From Streptomyces toxytricini (lineage in GTDB: Bacteria; Actinomycetota; Actinomycetes; Streptomycetales; Streptomycetaceae), in assembly GCF_014649915.1 (NCBI RefSeq), contig NZ_BMTY01000022.1:87035-151034 (forward strand): 64,000 nucleotides of DNA, given 5' to 3'. Of this stretch, positions 8,391 through 16,947 are shown piece after piece. Each line of letters begins with the position of its first letter. The stretch's first letter is position 1. Below the pieces are notes generated by a model. The model was not told where the DNA came from. It ran no database searches and saw nothing but the letters and a program-made list of their open reading frames with translations. The position numbers and the translations under genes are program-made.

Positions 8391-9239
8391 TCAGCCGATG
8401 CCGAACGCGCCGTCGGGCGGCTCGGGCGAGGCGACGGCGTCCGCGTCGGCGACCGGGAGGGCGCCGCGTACGAACCGCTCCAGCGCGGGCCCGTCCTCCA
8501 CGCGGGCGGGGAAGGCGTCGGCGGCGCACCGCCGGGCCAGCGCGGCGAGGGGGAGCTCGCGGTCGGAGGCGAGCAGGACGGCGTTGCCGAAGCGGCGGCC
8601 GCGCAGGACGCCCGGCTCGGCGATGAGCGCCACCTCGTCGAACGCGGCGCGGAAGTTGGCCAGCTGGCCGCGGAGGAAGCCGAACGGCGCCCCGTCCGCC
8701 AGGTTCGCCGCGTACACCCCACCGGGCCGCAGGACCCGGGCCGCCCGGCGCGCGTACTCCAGGGACGTCAGCTGCGCCGGCACGCGCGAGCCGCCGAACA
8801 CGTCGGCGACGAGGACGTCCGCGCTGTCCGCGGGCGCCGCCTCCAGCCACGCCCGCGCGTCGTCGACGTACACCGTCACACCCGCCGAGGCGGGCAGCGG
8901 CAGGTGCTCCGCCACCAGCGCGGCCAGCCCCGCGTCGAACTCCACGACGCACTGCCGCGACCCGGGGCGGGTGGCCGCCGCGTAGCGCGGCAGCGTCAGG
9001 GCGCCGCCGCCGAGGTGCACCAGGTCCAGCGGGCGGCCCGGCTCGGCCGCGCAGTCCAGGACGTGCGCGATGCGGCGGGCGTACTCGAACTCCAGGTGCT
9101 CCGGGTCGTCGAGGTCGACGTACGACTGGGGGGCGCCGTCGACGGTCAGCAGCCACGCCCGGTCCCGGTCGACGTCCGGCATCAGCTTGGCGGTGCCCTG
9201 CCCCACGGCCCGGACCACCGGGATCTGCTCGTCGCTCAC
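8391..9239 (-). CDS. Spermidine-synthase-like methyltransferase-fold protein
   Basis: 282-residue Rossmann-fold protein of the spermidine/spermine synthase superfamily. The nucleotide-binding loop is 'LVHLGGGALTLPRY' and the acidic strand end is 'VVEFDAGL'. The 'YVDDARAWL' and 'DVLVADVFGG' segments correspond to the polyamine-synthase active-site region. Streptomyces proteins of this type usually lack a demonstrated polyamine role and are annotated only as spermidine-synthase-like. The GTG at 9239 is the first codon preceding conserved sequence. It precedes no obvious partner and reads away from the patatin gene, 65 bp upstream. Confidence 0.8.
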   Translation of the reverse strand: MSDEQIPVVRAVGQGTAKLMPDVDRDRAWLLTVDGAPQSYVDLDDPEHLEFEYARRIAHVLDCAAEPGRPLDLVHLGGGALTLPRYAAATRPGSRQCVVEFDAGLAALVAEHLPLPASAGVTVYVDDARAWLEAAPADSADVLVADVFGGSRVPAQLTSLEYARRAARVLRPGGVYAANLADGAPFGFLRGQLANFRAAFDEVALIAEPGVLRGRRFGNAVLLASDRELPLAALARRCAADAFPARVEDGPALERFVRGALPVADADAVASPEPPDGAFGIG

Positions 9240-9304
9240 CGCACCATTGTCCGGCAGCCGGGCGGCCGGTCCGCCCGGCGGGCGCCGTCCGTCCGCGCAG
9301 GCGC

Positions 9305-10180
9305 TCAGGCGTTCCACACTGCGGCGGCCTCGGCCGCGTGTTCGGCGGCCTGCGCGTACCCGGCCCGCGCGGCGGGGGCCCGGCGTGCGGGGTCGAGGAC
9401 GTTCCGCCCGATGGCCCGGCGGGCCGCGGCCGACGGGGTGATCAGCAGGACGCGGGCGCCGTCCCGCCGCAGCCGCTCGGCCTGCGAGGCCGGCGAGGGG
9501 AGCAGCCGGGAGCCGAGGGCGATCGGGGCGAGGACGACGACCCGCTCGTATCCGGCGGCCAGGTCGGCGTTGACCGCGGAGCGGATCCCTCCGTCGACGA
9601 AGCGCCGCTCCCCCACCGTCACGGGCGGCCAGACGCCGGGCACGGCGCAGCTCGCCGCGACGGCGTCTACCAGCCCGGCCCCGCAGTCGCGGTCGAAGAC
9701 GGCCGGCTCGCCGGTCAGGGCGTCGACGGCGGTCACGACGAGCCGGCGCTGCCCGGGCCACTCGTGCGAGACGAGCCGCTCCTCGAACACCCGGCGGCGC
9801 GCCGCCTCCCCGCCGGTGTCGGCGGCCAGCGCCATGGCCCCGATGCGGCGCCGGTAGGCCGCCGCGTCGCGGGAGCGCAGCATCGCGGCGGCGTACCGGG
9901 CGAGGAGGCCGGCGCCGACCCGGGCCGCGGTCTCGCCGGCCGGGTCGGCGAGCTGGCGCTCGTACAGCCCCTGCGGGGTGAGCCGGCCGGAGGCGAGCTG
10001 GGCGCCGACGAGGGAGCCCGCCGAGGTGCCGACCACGAGGTCGGCGCGGGCGAGGTCCACGCCCGCCTCGGCAAGCCCGTACAGGATCCCGCACTCCCAG
10101 CCGACGCCGGTGAGCCCGCCGCCGCCCAGCACCAGTGCCGTGCCGCGGCCCGCGCCGCCCGCGCCCTCCGTGCTGCCCAT
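9305..10180 (-). CDS. Patatin-like phospholipase
   Basis: 291-residue patatin-family serine lipase with a Ser-Asp dyad. The oxyanion glycine loop is 'LVLGGGGLTGVGWE' near the N-terminus, the nucleophile elbow is 'GTSAGS' (about 50) and the catalytic Asp lies in 'RFVDGG' (about 190). It has no signal peptide, so it is expected to hydrolyse acyl chains from membrane lipids on the cytoplasmic side. The ATG at 10180 gives the normal family start just ahead of the glycine loop. Same strand as tuf3 (99-bp gap) but no evidence of co-transcription. Confidence 0.87.
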   Translation of the reverse strand: MGSTEGAGGAGRGTALVLGGGGLTGVGWECGILYGLAEAGVDLARADLVVGTSAGSLVGAQLASGRLTPQGLYERQLADPAGETAARVGAGLLARYAAAMLRSRDAAAYRRRIGAMALAADTGGEAARRRVFEERLVSHEWPGQRRLVVTAVDALTGEPAVFDRDCGAGLVDAVAASCAVPGVWPPVTVGERRFVDGGIRSAVNADLAAGYERVVVLAPIALGSRLLPSPASQAERLRRDGARVLLITPSAAARRAIGRNVLDPARRAPAARAGYAQAAEHAAEAAAVWNA

Positions 10181-10279
10181 CGCCCGCCGCCCCTTCGCCG
10201 TCGTCCGTGCCGTCGGTCAGGCAGTCTGGCGCACGCCGCCCGCCGCCGGAACGGCGGGGGCGGCGTCCCCCGGTGCCGG

Positions 10280-11461
10280 TCAGCCGAGCACGGTGGTGAC
10301 CGTGCCCGCGCCGACGGTCCGCCCGCCCTCGCGGACGGCGAAGCCCAGGCCCGCCTCCAGCGGCACGTCCCGCCCGAGCTCGACGGTCATCGCGACCGTC
10401 TCCCCGGGCTGGGCGGCCGCGGCCGCGCCCAGGTCCACGGCGCCGACGACGTCGGCGGTGCGGATGTAGAACTGCGGCCGGTACCCCGTCGTCAACGGGG
10501 TCCGCCGGCCGCCCTCCCGTGCGGACAGCACGTACACCTGCGCGGTGAAGCGCCGCCGCGGCTCCACGCTCCCGGGCGCGGCCACCACGTGGCCGCGGCG
10601 CACCCCGTCGCGCGGCACACCGCGCAGCAGCAGGGCCACGTTGTCCCCGGCCTCGGCGGAGTCCATCGGCCTTCCGAACGTCTCCAGGCCGGTGACGACG
10701 GACTCGACGGGCCCGCCGTCACCGCCGAGGACGGCGACCCTGTCGCCGGTGCGGATCCGCCCGCGCTCCACGGCTCCGGTGACGACAGTGCCGCGGCCGG
10801 TGATGGTGAGCACGTTCTCCACGGGCAGCAGGAAGGGCGCGTCCGTGTACCGCACGGGCATGGGGACGTAGGTGTCGACCGCGTCGAGCAGCGCCTCGAC
10901 GGCCCCGGTCCACTTCGGGTCGCCCTCCAGCGCCCGCAGCCCGGAGACCCGTACGACGGGTGCCGTGTCGCCGCCGTAGCCGTGGGCGGTGAGCAGCTCG
11001 CGCACCTCCAGCTCGACGAGGTCGGCGAGCTCCGGGTCGGCGCCGTCTGCCTTGTTCAGGGCGACGACGATGTGGTCGACGCCGACCTGCCGGGCGAGGA
11101 GGACGTGCTCGGCGGTCTGCGGCATGACGCCGTCGAGGGCGGAGACGACGAGGATCGCGCCGTCGAGCTGGGCGGCGCCGGTGACCATGTTCTTGACGTA
11201 GTCGGCGTGACCGGGCATGTCGACGTGTGCGTAGTGCCGGGTGTCCGTCTCGTACTCGACGTGCGCGAGGTTGATGGTGATGCCGCGCCGGGCCTCCTCG
11301 GGGGCGCGGTCGATGCGGTCGAAGGGCACGAAGGAGGCTCCTCCGCGCCGGGCGAGGACCTTGGTGATGGCGGCGGTGAGGGTGGTCTTGCCGTGGTCGA
11401 CGTGGCCCATGGTGCCGATGTTGAGGTGGGGCTTGGTCCGTACGAAGGCCGTCTTGGCCAT
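10280..11461 (-). CDS. tuf3: Divergent elongation factor Tu (EF-Tu3)
   Basis: 393-residue EF-Tu with all three domains. GTPase motifs are present: G1 'GHVDHGKT', switch I 'RGITI', G3 'DMPGH' (usual DCPGH) and G4 'NKAD' (usual NKCD/NKVD). The effector region is altered and shortened: 'RRGGASFVPFDRIDRAPEE' replaces the usual longer segment. Streptomycetes carry one main tuf1 in the str operon plus such a diverged tuf3, reported to be induced under the stringent response. No fusA/rpsL neighbours occur here, which confirms that this is the extra copy. A GGGAAGAG ribosome site precedes the ATG. Confidence 0.93.
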   Translation of the reverse strand: MAKTAFVRTKPHLNIGTMGHVDHGKTTLTAAITKVLARRGGASFVPFDRIDRAPEEARRGITINLAHVEYETDTRHYAHVDMPGHADYVKNMVTGAAQLDGAILVVSALDGVMPQTAEHVLLARQVGVDHIVVALNKADGADPELADLVELEVRELLTAHGYGGDTAPVVRVSGLRALEGDPKWTGAVEALLDAVDTYVPMPVRYTDAPFLLPVENVLTITGRGTVVTGAVERGRIRTGDRVAVLGGDGGPVESVVTGLETFGRPMDSAEAGDNVALLLRGVPRDGVRRGHVVAAPGSVEPRRRFTAQVYVLSAREGGRRTPLTTGYRPQFYIRTADVVGAVDLGAAAAAQPGETVAMTVELGRDVPLEAGLGFAVREGGRTVGAGTVTTVLG

Positions 11462-11865
11462 GGTGTCTCTTCCCGTGTCGTTCGCTCTGCGCGCCGCCGG
11501 CCGTGGCCGGGACGGGACCCCTGGGCGGGCCGACCCTCCCCCTGCGGGGTCCGCCGGACTGTCCGGGAAGGGTCAGCTTCGTGCGCCGTCGATGGCGGCG
11601 GCCTGTGCGCCGAGGGGCGGGAGGACAGCCTTCGGCGCGTCCGCGACTGCGGACGGCTCAGCGGTGAAGGCGGACCGGGACATGCCGCGATCCTGCCGGA
11701 CGGCGGGCGCCCCCGTCGAACGAATTTCCCCGTCTCTGCGGCCCGTTGGACGGGAGGGCGCCCGGACGGGCGGGCTGTTCGGGGTCATCTCGCGGCCACC
11801 GGGCGTTCCTCCGCATGAGACCCGGATTACGGCGGGGCGCCGCTTACGTCGGTTAGTCTCCCCGG
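11462..11865. other. Intergenic region between tuf3 and TVP38-like gene
   Basis: A 404-bp gap between divergent genes that should hold both promoters. I see no convincing -35/-10 pair. The only coding candidate is the short leftward reading frame at 11573-11683. GC content stays high except for a short AT-richer patch near 11719-11733. Confidence 0.5.
11573..11683 (-). CDS. Possible small peptide upstream of tuf3
   Basis: 36-codon reading frame, starting ATG at 11683 with a GCAGGAT-type ribosome site 8 nt upstream, and ending in TGA. The peptide is Ala/Pro-rich with an acidic segment, no membrane helix and no Cys. Third codon positions are mostly G/C but not more so than surrounding DNA. It could be an unannotated small protein, a tuf3 leader peptide, or chance. 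I recognise no family. Confidence 0.25.
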   Translation of the reverse strand: MSRSAFTAEPSAVADAPKAVLPPLGAQAAAIDGARS

Positions 11866-12591
11866 ATGTCCCTCCTCCTCGCCCCGTGGGCCCGGCTGTC
11901 CCTGCTCGTGGTGCTGCTCGCGGCATCCGGGGTCGGCGTGCTGGTCTACGAGCCGCAGCGCCTGCTGTCGCAGGGCTGGCCGCCGGGTCTCCCGGTGGGC
12001 GCCGCGGCCGTGCTGTTCGCGGTCGCGTACGGCCTCGGCACGGCGGCACTGGTGCCCCGGCCGCTGCTGAACCTGGCCGCCGGCGCGCTCTTCGGCATCC
12101 CGCTCGGGCTGCCCGCCGCGGTGGCGGGCTCGGTGATCGGCGCCGGGATCTCCTTCGGCATGGGCCGGGTGCTGGGGCGGGACGCGCTGCGGCCGCTGAT
12201 GCGCGGCCGCTGGCTGCGGGCGGCCGACGACCAGTTGGCGCGGCACGGGTTCCGGTCGATGCTGGCGGTGCGGATCTTCCCGGGTCTGCCGTTCGCGGCC
12301 GCCAACTACTGCGCGGCGATGTCGCGCTGCGGCTGGCTGCCGTTCCTGTCCGCGACGGCGCTGGGCGTGGTCCCGAACACCGCCGCGTACGTGGTCGCGG
12401 GGGCCAGTGCGGACACCCCCGACTCCCCCGCGTTCCTGTTCTCGTTCGCGTTCATCGCCGTCTCCGTGGCCGCCGCGGCGGTCGTCGGGTGGCGGGGGCG
12501 GCGGCGACTGGCGGCCTCGGCCGCGCGGACGGGCGGGGAGCCCCTCCCGGCGCCGGCTCCCGTGGTCGGGGCGGGCGTTTCCGGGGCCTAG
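11866..12591 (+). CDS. TVP38/TMEM64 family membrane protein
   Basis: 241-residue integral membrane protein of the TVP38/TMEM64 branch of the DedA (SNARE-associated, VTT) superfamily. Hydrophobic helices near the N-terminus precede the conserved core 'NLAAGALFG', the 'FGMGRVLGRDALRPL' loop and 'ARHGFRSMLAVRIFPGLPF', whose Arg and Pro are family-invariant, then 'NYCAAMSRC'. It is likely involved in membrane lipid transbilayer movement. It lies 56 bp upstream of uppP on the same strand. The two could be co-transcribed, which is interesting because DedA-superfamily proteins recycle the undecaprenyl phosphate that UppP makes. Confidence 0.85.
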   Translation: MSLLLAPWARLSLLVVLLAASGVGVLVYEPQRLLSQGWPPGLPVGAAAVLFAVAYGLGTAALVPRPLLNLAAGALFGIPLGLPAAVAGSVIGAGISFGMGRVLGRDALRPLMRGRWLRAADDQLARHGFRSMLAVRIFPGLPFAAANYCAAMSRCGWLPFLSATALGVVPNTAAYVVAGASADTPDSPAFLFSFAFIAVSVAAAAVVGWRGRRRLAASAARTGGEPLPAPAPVVGAGVSGA

Positions 12592-12647
12592 CATCTGATC
12601 CGAACTGTCCGACGAGCACGACGAGCACAAGGACGAGCGACGCCGAC

Positions 12648-13520
12648 ATGACCTGGTTCGAATCCCTAATCCTCGGTCTTGTCCAAGGGTTGACGGAGTT
12701 CCTGCCGATCTCCTCCAGCGCCCACCTCCGGCTGACCGCCGCGTTCGCCGGCTGGGAGGACCCGGGGGCGGCGTTCACGGCGATCACGCAGATCGGCACC
12801 GAGGCCGCGGTGCTGATCTACTTCCGCAAGGACATCGCGAAGATCGTCTCCACGTGGTTCCGGTCGCTCTACACGAAATCGCTGCGCTCGGACCAGGACG
12901 CCGTGATGGGCTGGCTCGTCATCGTCGGCTCGATTCCGATCGGCGTGCTGGGGCTGACCCTGAAGGACCAGATCGAGGGCCCGTTCCGCGACCTGCGGCT
13001 GACGGCGACGACCCTGATCGTGATGGGTGTCGTCCTGGGCGTCGCCGACCGGCTCGCGGCCCGTGACGAGGAGGGCGGCCGGCACCGGGCGGTCCGCGAG
13101 CGCAAGACGCTGCGGGAGCTGGGCGTCCGCGACGGCCTGATCTTCGGTCTGTGCCAGGCGATGGCCCTGGTTCCGGGTGTCTCCCGGTCCGGCGCGACGA
13201 TCTCCGGCGGCCTGCTGATGGGCTACACGCGCGAGGCGGCGGCCCGCTACTCCTTCCTGCTCGCGATCCCGGCCGTGCTCGCGTCGGGCGGCATGGAGCT
13301 GAAGGCACTGGGCGAGGGGCATGTCGCCTGGGGGCAGACGATCTTCGCCACGGTCGTGGCCTTCGTCGTGGGCTACGCGGTGATCGCGTGGTTCATGAAG
13401 TTCATCACCACCAAGAGCTTCATGCCCTTCGTGGTCTACCGGATCCTGCTCGGCATCGCCCTGTTCGTCCTGATCGGCCTGGGCGTCCTCAGCCCGCACG
13501 CCGCCGAGTCGGCGGGCTGA
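12648..13520 (+). CDS. uppP: Undecaprenyl-diphosphate phosphatase
   Basis: 290-residue multi-pass membrane enzyme that dephosphorylates undecaprenyl diphosphate to the lipid carrier used for peptidoglycan and other wall polymers. It can also confer bacitracin tolerance. Signature motifs are complete: 'LGLVQGLTEFLPISSSAHL' near residue 10 with the essential Glu, and 'PGVSRSGAT' near 180 with the essential Arg/Ser. About eight membrane helices are visible. The ATG at 12648 is preceded by AAGGA 14 nt upstream, a rather long spacing. A strong hairpin follows 33 bp after the stop. Confidence 0.95.
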   Translation: MTWFESLILGLVQGLTEFLPISSSAHLRLTAAFAGWEDPGAAFTAITQIGTEAAVLIYFRKDIAKIVSTWFRSLYTKSLRSDQDAVMGWLVIVGSIPIGVLGLTLKDQIEGPFRDLRLTATTLIVMGVVLGVADRLAARDEEGGRHRAVRERKTLRELGVRDGLIFGLCQAMALVPGVSRSGATISGGLLMGYTREAAARYSFLLAIPAVLASGGMELKALGEGHVAWGQTIFATVVAFVVGYAVIAWFMKFITTKSFMPFVVYRILLGIALFVLIGLGVLSPHAAESAG

Positions 13521-13553
13521 CACCCGCGACGATCACCTGTTCGAGTGAACTGC

Positions 13554-13585
13554 GGCGGCCGCGGGGAACGTTCCCCGCGGCCGCC
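13554..13585 (+). terminator. Terminator after uppP
   Basis: A 32-bp perfect palindrome (14-bp stem around ACGT) shortly downstream of the uppP stop, followed by a GT-rich stretch. It separates uppP from the small 58-codon gene. Confidence 0.75.
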
Positions 13586-13639
13586 TCGTCGTTGTGTGTG
13601 GAGACCGGAGAACGGCCTGGCGAGCAGTAGGGGGTTCCC

Positions 13640-13816
13640 ATGGGCCGAGTGGTGTTGGAGCGGTTTCCCGCGGGGAGTCCGCGGGGGAGCTGGCCCGCCG
13701 AGGAGTACGCCGCGCAGCGGATACGCGAGGGCGTGCCGGCGGAGGTGGTGATGGACCTGGCCAGCGACGCGTTCCTGGTGGTGGTCCGGCAGCGGGAGGT
13801 GCATTCCGGCCACTGA
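13640..13816 (+). CDS. Small conserved hypothetical protein
   Basis: 58-residue protein without a recognised domain. It starts at ATG 13640 behind a GTAGGGGG-type site. The middle 'SWPAEEYAAQRIREGVPAEVVMDLASDAFLVVV' (here shortened: GVPAEVVMDLASDAF) reads like an amphipathic helix followed by a beta strand, and codon usage is normal for a Streptomyces gene. Its position downstream of uppP, and my recollection of similar short proteins in other streptomycetes, support it being real. No function is suggested. Confidence 0.65.
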   Translation: MGRVVLERFPAGSPRGSWPAEEYAAQRIREGVPAEVVMDLASDAFLVVVRQREVHSGH

Positions 13817-13885
13817 CCGCGCCGGCGTCGGCCCGGTGTACGCACGCCTCTTGGCCGGGCGGCGCCGGGCCCCCACACTGACCCG

Positions 13886-14362
13886 ATGACGCAGCGCGGG
13901 GATCTCGCCTCCGTGATGGACCGGATGGCGATCGACGACGTGGTCACGGGGTACGCGGTGGCCGTGGACGACGGCGACTGGGAGGCCTACCGGGCGCTGT
14001 TCGCTCCCGGGGGGCGGGCCGACTACACCTCGGCGGGCGGGATCGAGGGCCCGGCCGGCGAGGTGGCCGACTGGCTCGCGGAGGCGTTGCGACGGTTCCC
14101 GGTACGCCAGCACCTCGTCGTCAACCGGCTGGTCCGGCTGGAGGGCGACGGGAGCGGCTGGCCGGCCGTGCGGGCTCGGGTGCGGGCCGATTTCGTCAAC
14201 CCCATGCGGCTGGATGCGGCGGGATCTGCGCCCGCCGGGGACGCCGCGCCCAATTTCGTGGCCGCCGGGCGCTATTCCTTCGTGCTGGCCCGCTCCGACC
14301 GGGACGGCTGGCGGATCACCCGCGTCGCCGTGCACGAGAAGTGGCGCCGGCTGTCCGCCTGA
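13886..14362 (+). CDS. SnoaL-like/NTF2-fold protein
   Basis: 158-residue protein of the SnoaL_4/nuclear-transport-factor-2-like superfamily: an N-terminal helix 'MDRMAIDDVVTGYAVAVDDGDWEAY' (core: DDVVTGYAVAVDDGD), then the cone-shaped beta sheet with 'VRQHLVVNRLV'. Members range from polyketide cyclases and dehydratases to binding proteins. The conserved Asp and His are present but no polyketide cluster is near, so it is probably a stress or metabolic NTF2-like protein. It ends 47 bp before lnt on the same strand. Confidence 0.8.
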   Translation: MTQRGDLASVMDRMAIDDVVTGYAVAVDDGDWEAYRALFAPGGRADYTSAGGIEGPAGEVADWLAEALRRFPVRQHLVVNRLVRLEGDGSGWPAVRARVRADFVNPMRLDAAGSAPAGDAAPNFVAAGRYSFVLARSDRDGWRITRVAVHEKWRRLSA

Positions 14363-14409
14363 GGGGCTGCCGACCGGGCTCTGCCCCACACTGGAAGCGG
14401 AGGCGCGTC

Positions 14410-16014
14410 ATGATCCCGAGGCGTACCCGGTTCGCCCGTGCGGCCGCCGCCGTCGCCGCGGGGGCGCTGCCGTGTCTGGCGTTCCCGGCGCCGGCGCTGT
14501 GGTGGTGGGCGTACGCGGCGCTCGTGCCGTGGATGCTGCTGCTGCGTTCCGCGCCGACGGCACGGCGCGCCGCGCTGGAGGGCTGGCTCGGCGGGGCGGG
14601 CTTCATCCTGGCCGTGCACCACTGGCTGCTGCCGAGCCTGCACGTGTTCCTGCTGCCGGTGGCGGCCCTGCTGGGCGTGCTGTGGACCCCGTGGGCGCTG
14701 CTGGTGCGGTCGCTGCTCGGCGGGGCGCCGCCGCCGGGTCGGGCGGCGGCCGCACTGGTGCTCGTCCCGGCGGGCTGGCTGCTGTCGGAGCTGGTCCGGT
14801 CGTGGCAGGGGCTGGGCGGGCCCTGGGGGCTGCTGGGGGCGAGCCAGTGGCAGGTCGGGCCGGCGCTGCGGCTGGCCTCGGTGGGCGGTGTGTGGCTGGT
14901 GAGCCTGCTGGTGGTGGCGGTGAACTGTGCGGTGGTGCTGCTGGTAGCCGTTCCGGCGGCGCGGGTCCCGGCCGTGGCGGGGCTGGCGGGGTGCGCGGTG
15001 CTGACCGGGGCGGCGTGGCAGTGGGCGCCGCGGCCGGAGGTGTCCGGCGGGCTGCGGGTGGCCGTCGTCCAGCCGGGCCCGGTGGCCGACGGGCCTGACA
15101 GCGCCGAGCGGCGCTTCACCGCCGGTGAGCGGCTGACACGGGCCCTGGCCGGGCGGCCGCTCGACCTGGTGGTGTGGGGCGAGAGCAGTGTCGGGGCGGA
15201 CCTGGCCGCGCGCCCCGACCTTGCCCGGCGGCTGGCCGCGCTGTCAGCGGAGGTGGGGGCGCCGGTCCTGGTGAACGTCGACGCCCGGCGCCCCGCCGAA
15301 GCGGGAGCGGCCACGGCGGCCGGAGCGGCCGCCAGGGGCGGCGGGGGCGGCGGGGAGGGCATCTTCAAGAGTTCGGTGCTCGTCGGCCGGGACGGCCCGA
15401 CCGGCGACCGGTACGACAAGATGCGCCTGGTCCCCTTCGGGGAGTACGTGCCGGCCCGGTCCGTCCTCGGCTGGGCGACCTCGGTCGGCAGGGCGGCGGG
15501 CGAGGACCGCCGGCGTGGAGCGGCACCGGTGGTGATGGAACTGCCGGACGGAGCGGGGGTGCGCATCGGCCCGCTCGTGTGCTTCGAGTCGGCGTTCCCC
15601 GACATGGGCCGGCACCTGGTGCGCGAGGGGGCGGGCCTGCTGGTCGCCCAGTCGGCCACGTCCACCTTCCAGGAGAGCTGGGCGCCCGCGCAGCACGCCT
15701 CGCTCGCCGCGCTGCGGGCCGCGGAGACCGGCCGCCCCGTCGTCCACGCCACGCTCACCGGGATCAGCGCGGTGCACGGCCCGTCGGGCGAGCCGGTCGG
15801 CCCGCGGCTGCCGGTCTCCGCGAGCACGGCCGAGGTGTACGAGGTCCCGCTCGGCCGGGGCACGACGGCCTACCTCCGCTTCGGCGACTGGGCCGTGGCC
15901 GCGTCCGTGCTGCTGCTGGGCGGCTGCGGCGCGGCCGCCGGGATGCGGGCGCTGCGGCTCAGGAAGCCTGCTCCTGGACCGAGCGCACCACCCGCTCACA
16001 CAGCTCGTGGGTGA
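14410..16014 (+). CDS. lnt: Apolipoprotein N-acyltransferase
   Basis: 534-residue membrane enzyme adding the third acyl chain to the N-terminal Cys of lipoproteins. The first 210 residues form about six membrane helices and residues 215-500 form the extracytoplasmic nitrilase domain. The catalytic triad is intact: Glu-258 in 'WGESS', Lys-337 in 'YDKMRLVPFGEYVP' and Cys-391 in 'VCFES'. Streptomycetes carry one or two lnt genes; this resembles the one next to the oxidoreductase. The ATG at 14410 has GGAGG 7 nt upstream. An extra Ala/Gly-rich loop interrupts the nitrilase domain near 300-320. Its last 56 bp overlap the convergent oxidoreductase gene. Confidence 0.93.
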   Translation: MIPRRTRFARAAAAVAAGALPCLAFPAPALWWWAYAALVPWMLLLRSAPTARRAALEGWLGGAGFILAVHHWLLPSLHVFLLPVAALLGVLWTPWALLVRSLLGGAPPPGRAAAALVLVPAGWLLSELVRSWQGLGGPWGLLGASQWQVGPALRLASVGGVWLVSLLVVAVNCAVVLLVAVPAARVPAVAGLAGCAVLTGAAWQWAPRPEVSGGLRVAVVQPGPVADGPDSAERRFTAGERLTRALAGRPLDLVVWGESSVGADLAARPDLARRLAALSAEVGAPVLVNVDARRPAEAGAATAAGAAARGGGGGGEGIFKSSVLVGRDGPTGDRYDKMRLVPFGEYVPARSVLGWATSVGRAAGEDRRRGAAPVVMELPDGAGVRIGPLVCFESAFPDMGRHLVREGAGLLVAQSATSTFQESWAPAQHASLAALRAAETGRPVVHATLTGISAVHGPSGEPVGPRLPVSASTAEVYEVPLGRGTTAYLRFGDWAVAASVLLLGGCGAAAGMRALRLRKPAPGPSAPPAHTARG

Positions 16015-16864
16015 GCAGCGCGTCCCGCGCGCCGACCGCCTTCCCCGCGGCCACGGCTTCGAGGAAGGCGTCGACCGCCTGCTCGATGCCGCGCTGGCGG
16101 GCGACCGGCACCCAGTCGCCGCGGCGGCGCACGGTCGGCTGGCCGCGGTGGTCGATGACCTCGGCGAGGTTGACGACCTGCCGCTTGGTGTCCTGCCCGG
16201 ACACCTCCAGGACCTCCTCGGGCGATCCGGAGCGGCGGTTCATGATGCCGAGGGCGGTGAAGGCGGGGCCGGACATCTGCAGGACGAGGTGCTGGACCAG
16301 CCCGTCGCGCACGTGGGCGCGCACGTCGAGGTGGTCGGTCTCGCCGGGCGCGAGGAAGCGGAGGGTGTCGACGACGTGGATGAAGTCGTCGAGGACGAGG
16401 GTCCGCGGGTCCTCGGGGAGCCCCACCCGGTTCTTCTGCATGACGATCAGCTCGCGCGGGTGGTCGGCGCACTGCACGTAGCCGGGGGCGTGGCGGCGGT
16501 TGAACCCGACGGCGAGGCTTACCCCGCGCGCCTCGGCGAGCTCGACCAGCCGGCGGGACTCGGCGAGCTCGTAGGCGAGCGGCTTGTCCACGTACGTCGG
16601 GACGCCGGCCTCCAGCAGGCGGCCGACGATCTCGGGGTGGGCGGAGGTGGGTGCGTGCACGAACGCCGCGTCGAGGCCCTCGGCCAGCAGCCCGTCGAGC
16701 CCGGTGTGGCGCTGCGCGACGGGGATCCGGTGGGTCTCGCCGATGAGCTCCAGGGTGGCGGGGGTCCTGGTCTGGAGGTGCAGTTCCAGGCCCGGGCGGG
16801 CGGTGAGGACGGGCAGGTACGCCTTGCGGGCGATGTCGCCGAGTCCGATGACGCCGACCTTCAC
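15959..16864 (-). CDS. Gfo/Idh/MocA family oxidoreductase
   Basis: 301-residue NAD(P)-dependent dehydrogenase. The N-terminal Rossmann fold opens with 'VGVIGLGDIARKAYLPVL'. The 'VDKPLAYEL' segment carries the conserved EKP-type Lys of the family, here as DKP. The C-terminal alpha/beta domain begins near 120. The likely substrate is a sugar or inositol derivative but cannot be specified. ATG at 16864; the divergent DinB-like gene lies 83 bp away. The 3' end overlaps the end of lnt on the other strand by 56 bp, leaving no room for a terminator between them. Confidence 0.87.
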   Translation of the reverse strand: MKVGVIGLGDIARKAYLPVLTARPGLELHLQTRTPATLELIGETHRIPVAQRHTGLDGLLAEGLDAAFVHAPTSAHPEIVGRLLEAGVPTYVDKPLAYELAESRRLVELAEARGVSLAVGFNRRHAPGYVQCADHPRELIVMQKNRVGLPEDPRTLVLDDFIHVVDTLRFLAPGETDHLDVRAHVRDGLVQHLVLQMSGPAFTALGIMNRRSGSPEEVLEVSGQDTKRQVVNLAEVIDHRGQPTVRRRGDWVPVARQRGIEQAVDAFLEAVAAGKAVGARDALLTHELCERVVRSVQEQAS

Positions 16865-16947
16865 CGTGCACCTCCGTGTCGTTCCGTGTCCGATCCCCGC
16901 AGCTTAATCGCTGGTGGGGCGGCTCGCGGTGGCCCAGGATGGCCGCC

